This document shows positions 7,119-14,730 of a stretch of 31,610 nt of DNA, piece by piece. The DNA is from JBGRQB01 sp041725875 (GTDB lineage: Bacteria; Bacteroidota; Ignavibacteria; Ignavibacteriales; Melioribacteraceae), in contig JBGRQB010000029.1 in the NCBI GenBank assembly GCA_041725875.1, forward strand, positions 1 to 31,610, given 5' to 3'. The translations under genes and the position numbers were made by a program. Each line of letters begins with the position of its first letter. The stretch's first letter is position 1. The notes under the pieces are model-generated. The model was not told the DNA's origin. It saw only the letters and a program-made list of their open reading frames with translations, and did not search any database.

Positions 7119-9579
7119 GAAAAACCTCATTATTCTACTTTTTTTCGTTTCATCAATTTTTGCACAAATAAATTTTAAGGGGCAGGTAATCAATTCTTCA
7201 GGTGATCCTGTGCCGGGTGTAAATATCTTTATCGAAAAAACCTCAAATGGAACCGCAAGTGACCGTAACGGTTTTTTCAGTATTACAATAAAATCATATA
7301 ATGCTAAACTTGTTTTAAGTCATATAGCCTTTAAAAAACAAATTGTTGATTTATCTGAATTTAAAAACAAAAGCGAAACAGTTTTTACTTTAAAGGAAAA
7401 AGTACTTTCCAGTCAGTCAGTTTTTGTTGAAGCAGCTTTAGGAAAAAGAAACCAGACTCCGGCAGCTTTTGATCAGATAAACAGAAAAGAGATTGAAGAT
7501 ACTTACACAATTCAGGATGTTCCTGTTTTCCTTAGCACACTTCCTTCATCAACTTTTTACAGCGAAGGAGGAGCCGGAATAGGGTATAACTATCTTACCA
7601 TTCGCGGATTCGATCAAAGAAGAATTTCTGCATCAATAAATGGTATTCCGCAAAACGACCCCGAAGATCACAATATTTACTGGCATAATCTTACAGATCT
7701 TCTTTCAACTGCCGGAATGATTCAGGTACAGCGCGGAGCCGGTTCGGGCGTTACAGGTTATCCCGCAGTGGGAGGTTCCATCAACATAATAACTTCACCA
7801 TTTTCCGATAAACCAAGAATGGATTTCGGAGCTTACTACGGTTCATACAACACCAGAAAATATATTGCTGAACTGGGAAGCGGATTGATTGACAATAAAT
7901 ATTCTGTTTATGTAAAACTTTCTCATACAATGAGCACAGGTTACAAACAGCAAAACTGGGTAGATTTTAAATCTTTTTATGTTTCAGCTGCAAGATATGA
8001 TAAAAATCTGACCACTCAGATTAATGTTTACGGCGGTCCAATTTCCGACGGACTCACATACACAGGCGTTCCGAAAAGTTTTGTAAAAGATAAAGAACGT
8101 CGCCGCGATAACTACAACTGGTGGGGAATTTACGACGGCACACTTGTGAAAACCGACAGAAGAACCGATGAAGTTGAAAGTTTTTCACAGCCACATTTTG
8201 AACTTCTTAACGAATACAGAGTTAACAAAAATCTTACATTAAACTCAGCTCTCTTTCTGGTTCTTGGAAATGGTTATTTCGATTATGACGGAAGCTGGGC
8301 AGATTCAAGTTATCTTCGTCTGACAAAAGAAAATGGTTTTAATCTCGATGGAAATCCTAAAAATGTTTTAATTCGCGCTATGGTTGAAAATAACCAGTGG
8401 GGATGGATTCCGCGTATGAGCTACAAACATAAAAATGGTGAACTTATTGCCGGAGCAGAAATTCGTCTGCATAAATCAGTTCACTGGGGCGGAATAAATT
8501 ACGGTGCAAATCTCCCATCCGAAATAACAAAAGATTTCAGATATTATTACTACGAAGGCGGTAAGGATATTTTGAATTTCTTTGTAAATGAAAATTACAA
8601 TCTGACCGACAAATTTAACATTCTTCTTGAAGCTCAGTTTGCTTATCACAAATACAGAATTGAGAATGAAAAATATCTCGATAATGAATTTGAAATTGAT
8701 GATTTCTTCTTTAATCCGAGAATCGGGTTAAATTATAAATTTAACAAAAAGAGCAGTGCTTACTTTGCATTTGCCCGTGTTAACAGAGAACCAAGATTAA
8801 AAAATTATTACGACGCTGCCGAATCAAGCGGCGGTGCAACTCCGCAGTTTGAAAAAGATAAAAACGGAAATTACGATTGGAACAGCCCGCTTGTAAAACC
8901 TGAAACAATGAACAGCTTTGATGCCGGATATAGTTACAGTCAGAAAAACTTAAGTTTCAGTGTTAATCTTTTTTACATGCTGTTTAATGACGAAATTGTT
9001 AAAAAGGGTCAGCTCGACAGATTTGGTCAGCCAGTTACAGGTAATATGGAAAAAACTGTTCACTCCGGAATTGAGCTTTCAGGAGCTGTTAAAGTATCAA
9101 AAAATCTTGAGTTTATCTTAAACGGAACATACAGCAACAACAAAATTCTGGATGGAAAAACATTTGTTAAAGTTAACAGCAAAACAACAGAAGTTTCATT
9201 AGATGACAACCAGATAAGCGGATTTCCTGAAATAGTTTTTAACGGAATTGTAAAATTTAACTACCGTGGATTTTCATCAACATTTATTGGTAAATATGTC
9301 GGCGATTTTTACTCAGATAACTATGGTGAAAATCTTGCAGATTATATCAGTAAATATCCGGGAATTGTTGATTATACTGATAACAAAGTGGATGCTTACT
9401 TTGCAACAAACCTTATTTTATCCTACGAAGCAAGAAACGTTGCAAATCTGCAAAATTTCAAAGTTTTTATTCAGGTGAATAATTTATTTGATAAACTTTA
9501 TGCTACTAACGCTGTTGGTAAAGAATTTTTCCCGGCAGCGGAAAGGCATTTTCTTGCCGGAATTCAAATCGGTTTATAA
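7117..9579 (+). CDS. TonB-dependent outer-membrane receptor, predicted thiamine or precursor uptake
   Basis: The ATG at 7117 follows AAGGAGGG and starts a clean signal peptide (MKNLIILLFFVSSIFAQ), so I reject an upstream TTG at 7066. The mature protein has an N-terminal carboxypeptidase-regulatory-like domain (about 18-100: GQVINSSGDPVPGVNIFI), a plug domain (about 110-235, with IRGFDQRR and VQRGAGSGVTGYPAVGGSINI), and a 22-strand-type beta-barrel to the C-terminus at residue 820, with a NNLFDKLYATNAVG segment typical of the last strands. Such receptors import scarce nutrients across the outer membrane using TonB energy. The TPP riboswitch immediately upstream indicates thiamine, thiamine phosphate or a precursor as substrate (inference from regulation). 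A terminator follows and then an inner-membrane symporter that would complete the route. Confidence 0.93.
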   Translation: MKNLIILLFFVSSIFAQINFKGQVINSSGDPVPGVNIFIEKTSNGTASDRNGFFSITIKSYNAKLVLSHIAFKKQIVDLSEFKNKSETVFTLKEKVLSSQSVFVEAALGKRNQTPAAFDQINRKEIEDTYTIQDVPVFLSTLPSSTFYSEGGAGIGYNYLTIRGFDQRRISASINGIPQNDPEDHNIYWHNLTDLLSTAGMIQVQRGAGSGVTGYPAVGGSINIITSPFSDKPRMDFGAYYGSYNTRKYIAELGSGLIDNKYSVYVKLSHTMSTGYKQQNWVDFKSFYVSAARYDKNLTTQINVYGGPISDGLTYTGVPKSFVKDKERRRDNYNWWGIYDGTLVKTDRRTDEVESFSQPHFELLNEYRVNKNLTLNSALFLVLGNGYFDYDGSWADSSYLRLTKENGFNLDGNPKNVLIRAMVENNQWGWIPRMSYKHKNGELIAGAEIRLHKSVHWGGINYGANLPSEITKDFRYYYYEGGKDILNFFVNENYNLTDKFNILLEAQFAYHKYRIENEKYLDNEFEIDDFFFNPRIGLNYKFNKKSSAYFAFARVNREPRLKNYYDAAESSGGATPQFEKDKNGNYDWNSPLVKPETMNSFDAGYSYSQKNLSFSVNLFYMLFNDEIVKKGQLDRFGQPVTGNMEKTVHSGIELSGAVKVSKNLEFILNGTYSNNKILDGKTFVKVNSKTTEVSLDDNQISGFPEIVFNGIVKFNYRGFSSTFIGKYVGDFYSDNYGENLADYISKYPGIVDYTDNKVDAYFATNLILSYEARNVANLQNFKVFIQVNNLFDKLYATNAVGKEFFPAAERHFLAGIQIGL

Positions 9580-9587
9580 GTTTTTAC

Positions 9588-9617
9588 AAGGCTGTATAAT
9601 TTGATACAGCCTTTTTT
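9588..9617 (+). terminator. Intrinsic terminator after the TonB receptor gene
   Basis: AAGGCTGTAT (9588-9597), a six-base loop AATTTG, its complement ATACAGCCTT and a run of T. It is a strong hairpin only 30 bases before the symporter ATG, so the symporter depends on read-through or its own promoter. Confidence 0.9.
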
Positions 9618-9646
9618 ACATAATCAATTTTGGTTATTTTTAACTT

Positions 9647-11029
9647 ATGAATTTAGAATCCATAGATTATATATTTATCCTTCTCTTTTTCGGGATCATC
9701 TACCTTACAAGTTACTTTGCCGGGAAAAAACAAAGCGGCAAGACAGATGATTATCTTCTCTCGGGAAGAAATGTTGGTCTGTTCCTTTTTGTACTTACAA
9801 ATGTTTCAACCTGGTATGGCGGAATTTTAGGAGTTGGAGAATTTACTTACAGCTACGGAATTGCAAGCTGGTTCACCCAGGGATTTCCATATTATATCTT
9901 TGCTGCTGTTTTTGCTTTTTTAATGGCAGGAAAAATCAGAAAAGCACAACTTTATACAATTCCTGAAAAATTGACGCAGACTTACGGAGAAAAAACCGGA
10001 AAGCTTGCCTCGCTCCTTATTTTACTGCTTGTTTCACCGGCTCCATATTTACTTATGGCTGCCAATATAATTGCGCTGATTATTGATGTACATATATTTT
10101 ATGCAATATTGTTCATCTCTTTTATCTCATTTATCTACCTTTATAAAGGCGGATTTAAAGCCGATCTTTACACAGATGCAATTGAGTTTTTCTTTATGTT
10201 TGCCGGATTTATTGCAATTGTTGTGTTTGCATATTTTAATCTGGGCGGATTGGAATATCTTGAAAATAATCTGCCGGAAACACACCTCGATCCAACAGGA
10301 GGAACATCACCAGCTTTTATGCTTGTCTGGTTCCTTATTGCTCTCTGGACTTTCGCAGATCCCGGATTTCATCAGCGCTGTTACTCGGCAAAAAATGCAA
10401 AAGTTGCAAAATATGGTATTTTGATATCAATATTTTTCTGGGCGTTGTTCGATTTTCTTACAACATCCACAGGCTTGTTTGCACGTGCCGCAATTCCGTC
10501 AATTGAAACACCGGTAAATGCTTACCCGTTACTTGCCGAAAAACTTTTACCTGCAGGTGTAAAAGGATTATTTTACATAGCGCTTTTCTCAACAATTTTT
10601 TCAACTCTTAACAGTTTTCTCTTTTTAAGCTCAGTTACAATTGGAAAAGATTTGTTGAAATCGGTTAAAAAGAGTGATGTAAAAAAAACAAAAATGGGTC
10701 TGTTAATTACAGTTGTAACAGCCGGAATTATCTCTCTCTATTTCGATTCCGTAATTGCAATCTGGTACACAATTGGGTCAATTTGTATTCCTCCTTTAAT
10801 ATTGCTTGTCTTTGGTTCCTATTTTCCAAAACTGGAAACTCTACCCAAATTTGCAATTGCCGAAGTAATTGCAGGTGTTTCAGCTGGAACCCTCTGGTTT
10901 ATAATTAAAGATCAGTTTACAAATGAAATATTGCTAACTATAGAACCGATGCTGGTAGGATTGTTTATTTCAGGAGCCATCCATTTTACCGGAATTATTT
11001 TGAAAAGAAAACAAATTACTAATAAATAA
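9647..11029 (+). CDS. SSS-family sodium:solute symporter, predicted thiamine or precursor transporter
   Basis: This 460-residue integral inner-membrane protein has about 12-13 hydrophobic segments and the SSS/LeuT-fold signature (SGRNVGLFLFVLTNVSTWYGGILGVGEF near residues 39-66, and WTFADPGFHQRCYSAKNAK in the middle). The family couples sodium influx to uptake of sugars, amino acids, vitamins or pantothenate-like compounds. It comes after a TPP-riboswitch-controlled TonB receptor on the same strand, which suggests thiamine or hydroxymethylpyrimidine as substrate; an SSS-type protein called ThiV has been linked to THI elements in other organisms (from memory). The intervening terminator weakens operon membership. 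No Shine-Dalgarno is obvious before the ATG. Confidence 0.88.
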   Translation: MNLESIDYIFILLFFGIIYLTSYFAGKKQSGKTDDYLLSGRNVGLFLFVLTNVSTWYGGILGVGEFTYSYGIASWFTQGFPYYIFAAVFAFLMAGKIRKAQLYTIPEKLTQTYGEKTGKLASLLILLLVSPAPYLLMAANIIALIIDVHIFYAILFISFISFIYLYKGGFKADLYTDAIEFFFMFAGFIAIVVFAYFNLGGLEYLENNLPETHLDPTGGTSPAFMLVWFLIALWTFADPGFHQRCYSAKNAKVAKYGILISIFFWALFDFLTTSTGLFARAAIPSIETPVNAYPLLAEKLLPAGVKGLFYIALFSTIFSTLNSFLFLSSVTIGKDLLKSVKKSDVKKTKMGLLITVVTAGIISLYFDSVIAIWYTIGSICIPPLILLVFGSYFPKLETLPKFAIAEVIAGVSAGTLWFIIKDQFTNEILLTIEPMLVGLFISGAIHFTGIILKRKQITNK

Positions 11030-11055
11030 AGACGGGAAAATTTCCGTCTTTAAAT
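11028..11055. terminator. Bidirectional terminator between converging genes
   Basis: AAAGACGG (11028-11035) and CCGTCTTT (11044-11051) form an 8-bp stem. On the plus strand T-rich sequence follows and on the minus strand the flank reads TTTATTTATT. It overlaps the symporter stop codon and lies about 50 bases after the minus-strand DUF2652 gene, so it likely serves both. Confidence 0.7.
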
Positions 11056-11100
11056 TAATTCTGTATCATTTCTCTGGCAAGGTCAGTCATACTGATATAA

Positions 11101-11706
11101 TTATGCTCTTGGCAGCTCTTTAAAATTTATATATTTCGATTCCACTTCACCAAACTCGTCATATTCATCTGTAATTTTGGTAAGCAGTTTCAGGTTTTCT
11201 TCTTTAAGCGGATTCTGTTTTTGCTGAGAAAGATATTCGTCAGTCATAAGAAGATATTCTTTTGAAGGCACATTGTTTTTTAACAATCTGTGAGCCAGAA
11301 TAACAGAAGGGCCCATCAATTTTTTAAAGCTGGAAATCTTTACTTCCTGCAATGTACCGTAATGCGCAACAAATTTTAATGACAAATCGTGAACCGATGT
11401 ACAAGCTTCACATTCGCAAAGTTTTTCATCTTTATTTTTCTTATCCATTTCAGTCAAAAACTCGTGGAATTTCTCAAACATAGTTTTAGCCTGATTGTGT
11501 AATTCATCAAAATCGGGAGCTTCTCCTTTTTTGAAAAAAAGAATTGCATCTCCCTCAATTTCAGAAATTTCCAAATCGAGTCGGTTTTCTTCTATAATTG
11601 TCTCAAGAAGTTTTGCAATTATTATCTGACTATGCTCAATTGCAGTATGAGTTACAAATTTTGTAAATCCTGATATATCCGGTATAAATAATAATGCGTT
11701 AGTCAT
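11101..11706 (-). CDS. DUF2652 family protein, nucleotide-cyclase-like fold
   Basis: The 201-residue product starts LFIPDISGFTKFV, the hallmark of DUF2652 and close to the first metal-binding motif of class III adenylate/guanylate cyclases (xDIxGFT; Asp10 here). A second cyclase-like Asp is in EIEGDAILFF. Further on, a CECEAC cysteine cluster (about residues 98-103) and GPSVILAHRLLKNN, which aligns with the cyclase segment VNLAARL but with Ile in place of the Asn that helps in catalysis while the Arg is kept. Whether it makes a cyclic nucleotide is unknown; a non-catalytic or binding role is equally possible. It lies 39 bases after a TetR repressor gene on the same strand and is probably co-transcribed with it. 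Confidence 0.8.
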   Translation of the reverse strand: MTNALLFIPDISGFTKFVTHTAIEHSQIIIAKLLETIIEENRLDLEISEIEGDAILFFKKGEAPDFDELHNQAKTMFEKFHEFLTEMDKKNKDEKLCECEACTSVHDLSLKFVAHYGTLQEVKISSFKKLMGPSVILAHRLLKNNVPSKEYLLMTDEYLSQQKQNPLKEENLKLLTKITDEYDEFGEVESKYINFKELPRA

Positions 11707-11745
11707 TTTCTCTCCGGTTTTGATGAAACATTATCGAACAAAACC

Positions 11746-12327
11746 CTAATTTAACAAATGATTAAATGTAATCTCTTCAAATTGCTCCAGGGCAAATGGC
11801 GATTTGTCGACTTTAACGCGCATCAGCGCGCCTTCCCAGCTGTTCAAAACAAAAGCCGCCAACTCACCCGGATCTTTCTCCGATTTAATTTCTCCGCTCT
11901 CAACAGATTCGGAAATACAGCGGGCAACAAGGTTCGTCATTGTATTAAATACTTTTTTTAGTTCCAGACGCAGAACTTCATTTATTCCGCCCAGTTCCTG
12001 CGATAAATTCCCGACAGGGCATCCGCCGGAAAAATCTTCTTCCTGCATAAAATTGAGTCGGCTGGCAAAAAAGTTTTTCAGTTTTTCTTTACCTGAAAGG
12101 TTTTCTTCGTTAAAATATTTCTGCATCATGGCAATAAAATAATTCCCGTAGGTTTTTATCAGTTCAACACCAAAATCTTCTTTGCTTTTGAAATAGAAAT
12201 AAAAAGAACCTTTTGGAACTCCGGCCAGATTTAATATCTCCTGAATTCCTGTATTATTGAAGCCTTTTTTTCTGATTAATTCAGCTCCAATTTCAATTAT
12301 TTTATCTTTAGTTTCCGTTTTTGCCAT
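11746..12327 (-). CDS. TetR family repressor, NemR/AcuR-like
   Basis: From the ATG at 12327 the protein has 193 residues. The N-terminal helix-turn-helix is typical (GFNNTGIQEILNLAGVPKGSFYFYFKSKEDF). The middle has FSGGCPVGNLSQELGG, a motif shared with the NemR/AcuR branch, where a Cys in the equivalent position (Cys106 in E. coli NemR) senses electrophiles or oxidants; here it is Cys103. I chose the internal Met over an upstream ATG five codons earlier because GAGGAAAAT precedes it. An inverted repeat 26 bases upstream lies within the promoter, indicating autorepression. The only gene in the likely operon is the DUF2652 gene. The inducer is unknown. Confidence 0.9.
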   Translation of the reverse strand: MAKTETKDKIIEIGAELIRKKGFNNTGIQEILNLAGVPKGSFYFYFKSKEDFGVELIKTYGNYFIAMMQKYFNEENLSGKEKLKNFFASRLNFMQEEDFSGGCPVGNLSQELGGINEVLRLELKKVFNTMTNLVARCISESVESGEIKSEKDPGELAAFVLNSWEGALMRVKVDKSPFALEQFEEITFNHLLN

Positions 12328-12347
12328 ATTTTCCTCAAACAAGGTTT

Positions 12348-12378
12348 AAAATATAGACCGGTCGTCTATCAAAATCAA
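12348..12378 (-). promoter_or_regulatory. Promoter of the TetR-DUF2652 operon with embedded operator
   Basis: On the minus strand TTG (12378-12376), exactly 20 bases, then TATATTTT (12355-12348) matches the Bacteroidetes-type -33/-7 layout. Between them sits the inverted repeat ATAGAC-CGGTC-GTCTAT (12353-12369), of the TAGAC...GTCTA type bound by several TetR regulators. A repressor bound here would cover the whole promoter. Confidence 0.7.
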
Positions 12379-12382
12379 GATA

Positions 12383-13399
12383 TTATTTTTTATAATATTT
12401 TACGCCGCTTAGTTCATAATTCATTGTTGCAGGAAAGATCTGCTTTAGAAATTCAGCTGTTAGATATGGAATCAGATTTTCGTTATTTACTTTTAGTCTG
12501 ACAATTGCATCTTCTGGAAATTTTGCAGTCTCGGTTCGTATTACATCTTCCAGATTTTCGTGGTTTACCGAATCATCCAGAATTATATCAACCATTGGCC
12601 GGGTTGGCAATTTGATAAAATTAAGCTCTTTCATTTTCCAGAGTTTGTTCGGACGCTGAGTATAAATAATTTCGTAAAAGCCTTTATCTTCGGTTCTTTC
12701 CTGAAAGGAAGTGCGCTCTATAGAACCGGGATAGATAACCGGAACTCGTTTTGCCGTAAAGTTTTTTACAAGAACCTGCTGCCGGTGAATATGTCCCGAT
12801 AAAATCGCATCAAAAAATTCAGGTACTTCCTGAAACGGAATTATATCTTTTCCATGCTTAAAAGTATAATTTATTACTTTGCTTCCTTCAAATGTTTGAT
12901 GGACAAGCAAAAGTTTAATGTCACTTTCCGCAATCGGCTTGCATTCTTTTATAAGATTTGAAAATTTTCCTTTAACATCTTTCCGTTCGCAAGGGAAGCC
13001 GGAAATTGAGAGTCGGGCACCATTTATATTAAATTCAAATGTTTTGGGAACGTCAAAAATAAAAAGATTAGGGTGATTCAAAAATATTGAGACCGGCATT
13101 TTTGATCTTTCGTGATTGCCCGGAACAACAACAAAAGGAATATTATTGGGTGCAAAATCGAGTAAAATTGAATATGACAGATCAACAATTTTTTGTGGCA
13201 CCTTTGCTCTGAAGAAAAAATCGCCTCCGTGCAGAACAAGATCTGCTTTTGTATCAACAGCATAATCAAGCACTTTTCTGAAATTATCAAAAAAGTCATT
13301 ACCTCTTCTGCGTCTTTCAATTCGCGGTTTAACAGGGTAATCAAATCCAAGATGTGAATCAGCCAGAAAAACTATTTTTACTTTTTTTATCTCATCCAT
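12383..13399 (-). CDS. sbcD: SbcD/Mre11-like DNA repair exonuclease (metallophosphoesterase)
   Basis: The calcineurin-like phosphoesterase motifs appear in order: FLADSHLG (Asp14, His16), HGGDFFF, VPGNHE and LSGHIHRQQ, followed by VIYPGSIERTSFQE, a segment typical of SbcD/Mre11 nucleases. The 338 residues are slightly short of E. coli SbcD (400), so the C-terminal cap is reduced. The partner ATPase gene sbcC is not adjacent. The start at 13399 (MDEIKKVKIVF) is chosen because the 11 residues before it are hydrophobic and outside the family core; the ribosome site is weak. The next gene downstream, the TetR repressor, has its own promoter starting right after this stop. Confidence 0.85.
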   Translation of the reverse strand: MDEIKKVKIVFLADSHLGFDYPVKPRIERRRRGNDFFDNFRKVLDYAVDTKADLVLHGGDFFFRAKVPQKIVDLSYSILLDFAPNNIPFVVVPGNHERSKMPVSIFLNHPNLFIFDVPKTFEFNINGARLSISGFPCERKDVKGKFSNLIKECKPIAESDIKLLLVHQTFEGSKVINYTFKHGKDIIPFQEVPEFFDAILSGHIHRQQVLVKNFTAKRVPVIYPGSIERTSFQERTEDKGFYEIIYTQRPNKLWKMKELNFIKLPTRPMVDIILDDSVNHENLEDVIRTETAKFPEDAIVRLKVNNENLIPYLTAEFLKQIFPATMNYELSGVKYYKK

Positions 13400-13408
13400 T
13401 TCAAAAAA

Positions 13409-13455
13409 TAAAAAAAGAAAGGTGCAACTCAAAACCGGAGTTTAAAATTGCACCT
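13409..13455 (-). terminator. Terminator after the cysteine-synthase-like gene
   Basis: On the minus strand AGGTGCA...TGCACCT (outer arms 13449-13455 and 13420-13426) encloses an inner stem ACTC/GAGT and is followed by TTTCTTTTTTTATTTTTT. It separates this gene from sbcD. Confidence 0.8.
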
Positions 13456-13473
13456 GGGGACTTTCCTGCCAGA

Positions 13474-14589
13474 TTAAGATCTTCTTGCGCAGGAAGGGAG
13501 TTTAATAACTTCATCTCTGTTTTCCAGAAAAGTTGCTTCAACACAATCTACGGGATCACAGCATGTATAGCATACTCTTTTAAAAGATTTTACATTAATC
13601 AGTTTTACATCGGGAGCCATAAAACCTTCTTTAACAGGTTCGTTTCCGAGTAAATCTGTTGATAAATATTTTTTGTTGTCATCGGGGAAAATTGTAACAA
13701 CACATTTTTCCGAACCAATTTTTTCCTGAATTTTTAATGCGCCCAAAAAGTTTGCACCGGAAGAAATTCCTACTCCCAAACCAAGTTCGGCAGCAAGTTT
13801 CTGAGCCATAATTATTGCATCACCGTCGTCAACCGCAACAATATTGTTTAGTTTATCCAGCTTAACAATTTCAGGAATAAACTCATCTGAAATTCCCTGT
13901 ATTCTGTGTTTACCAACTTTGTAGCCGGTTGACATTGTTGGGGAATTGGATGGTTCCAGCGGATGAATTTTCATAGCAAGATTTTTCGTCTGCAAAAACT
14001 CTCCGGTTCCCATAACAGTTCCTCCGGTTCCAACTCCGGCAACAAAAGCATTGGGAATCAAATTTCTGAATTGAAGCTGCCACCATATTTCAGGTCCGGT
14101 AGTATCAAAATGCGCCTGTGCATTATCCTGATTTGAAAATTGTCGGGGAAGAAATGTATTTTCGTCAGCAGCAGCAAGTTCTTCTGCCATTTCAATACTT
14201 CCCAGAAAACCGCCTTGTTCTTTGCTAACAAGAACTATGTCGGCTCCCAGACTCTTAATTAAATTTTTTCTTTCATCGCTCATCCAGTCAGGCATAAAAA
14301 TAGTTACCGGATGTCCCAACGCACGACCGATAGCTGAAAAAGCTATTCCGGTATTTCCACTGGTTGCTTCAATTATTCTGGCGCCCGGTTTTAATAATCC
14401 TCTTTCATACCCTTTTTTGATAATATGAAAAGCCATTCTGTCTTTAATACTTCCTGTCATATTCAAATTTTCTGCTTTTGCATAAAGCATTCTTATATTT
14501 CCTTTATACTCAAACTCAATTTGCAGAAGGGGAGTATTGCCTATCAGACTGGAAATTCCTCTTATTTTTTTCTCGGAAAAATCGCTCAC
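13474..14589 (-). CDS. Cysteine synthase-like PLP enzyme with a Cys-rich C-terminal tail
   Basis: This fold-type II PLP enzyme probably makes cysteine (or cystathionine) from an activated serine. The PLP lysine is Lys49 (NLNMTGSIKDR); TSGNTG (76-81) and GVGTGGT bind the substrate carboxylate and PLP phosphate. The start is GTG at 14589 behind AGGAG; no ATG fits. It is about 50 residues longer than standard CysK (about 310-320): the last 60 residues hold C340-x2-C343-C344-x4-C349-x17-C367, which could bind a metal or act as a redox element (inference). An inverted repeat at the promoter suggests regulation. Alternatives are cystathionine beta-synthase-like or CysM-like activity. Confidence 0.9.
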   Translation of the reverse strand: MSDFSEKKIRGISSLIGNTPLLQIEFEYKGNIRMLYAKAENLNMTGSIKDRMAFHIIKKGYERGLLKPGARIIEATSGNTGIAFSAIGRALGHPVTIFMPDWMSDERKNLIKSLGADIVLVSKEQGGFLGSIEMAEELAAADENTFLPRQFSNQDNAQAHFDTTGPEIWWQLQFRNLIPNAFVAGVGTGGTVMGTGEFLQTKNLAMKIHPLEPSNSPTMSTGYKVGKHRIQGISDEFIPEIVKLDKLNNIVAVDDGDAIIMAQKLAAELGLGVGISSGANFLGALKIQEKIGSEKCVVTIFPDDNKKYLSTDLLGNEPVKEGFMAPDVKLINVKSFKRVCYTCCDPVDCVEATFLENRDEVIKLPSCARRS

Positions 14590-14626
14590 CTTTCTCTCCT
14601 AAAATGATTTTAATACACCTTATGTT

Positions 14627-14653
14627 ATTCCTACTATTTTAATAGGAATTATA
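14627..14653 (-). promoter_or_regulatory. Promoter -10 box and inverted repeat upstream of the cysteine-synthase-like gene
   Basis: ATTCCTA (14627-14633) and TAGGAAT (14643-14649) form an inverted repeat with a 9-base spacer, 38 bases before the GTG start. On the minus strand TATAAT (14653-14648) overlaps one arm. This places a dimer-binding site over the -10/+1 region. I see no matching -35. The regulator is unknown. Confidence 0.5.
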
Positions 14654-14730
14654 CTAAAATAACCCAAAGGAGGTAATTTTACCAGAAAGAATTAGTTGAC
14701 TAAGAATAAATCGTTTTATCGCTATAAAGC

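Noticed and set aside
11055..11090. Minus-strand micro-ORF of 11 codons (MTDLAREMIQN) just after the DUF2652 gene
   Set aside because: Very short, no ribosome site, overlaps terminator flank; could be chance or a gene remnant, and nothing else supports it.
11758..12142. Plus-strand frames of 67 and 112 residues opposite the TetR gene
   Set aside because: Antisense to a clear TetR coding region; Ser/Phe-rich translations typical of shadow frames.
14664..14682. AAAGGAGG on the plus strand followed by TAATTTTACC, resembling a ribosome site
   Set aside because: No start codon or open frame follows at a suitable distance; it is probably part of the minus-strand promoter region.
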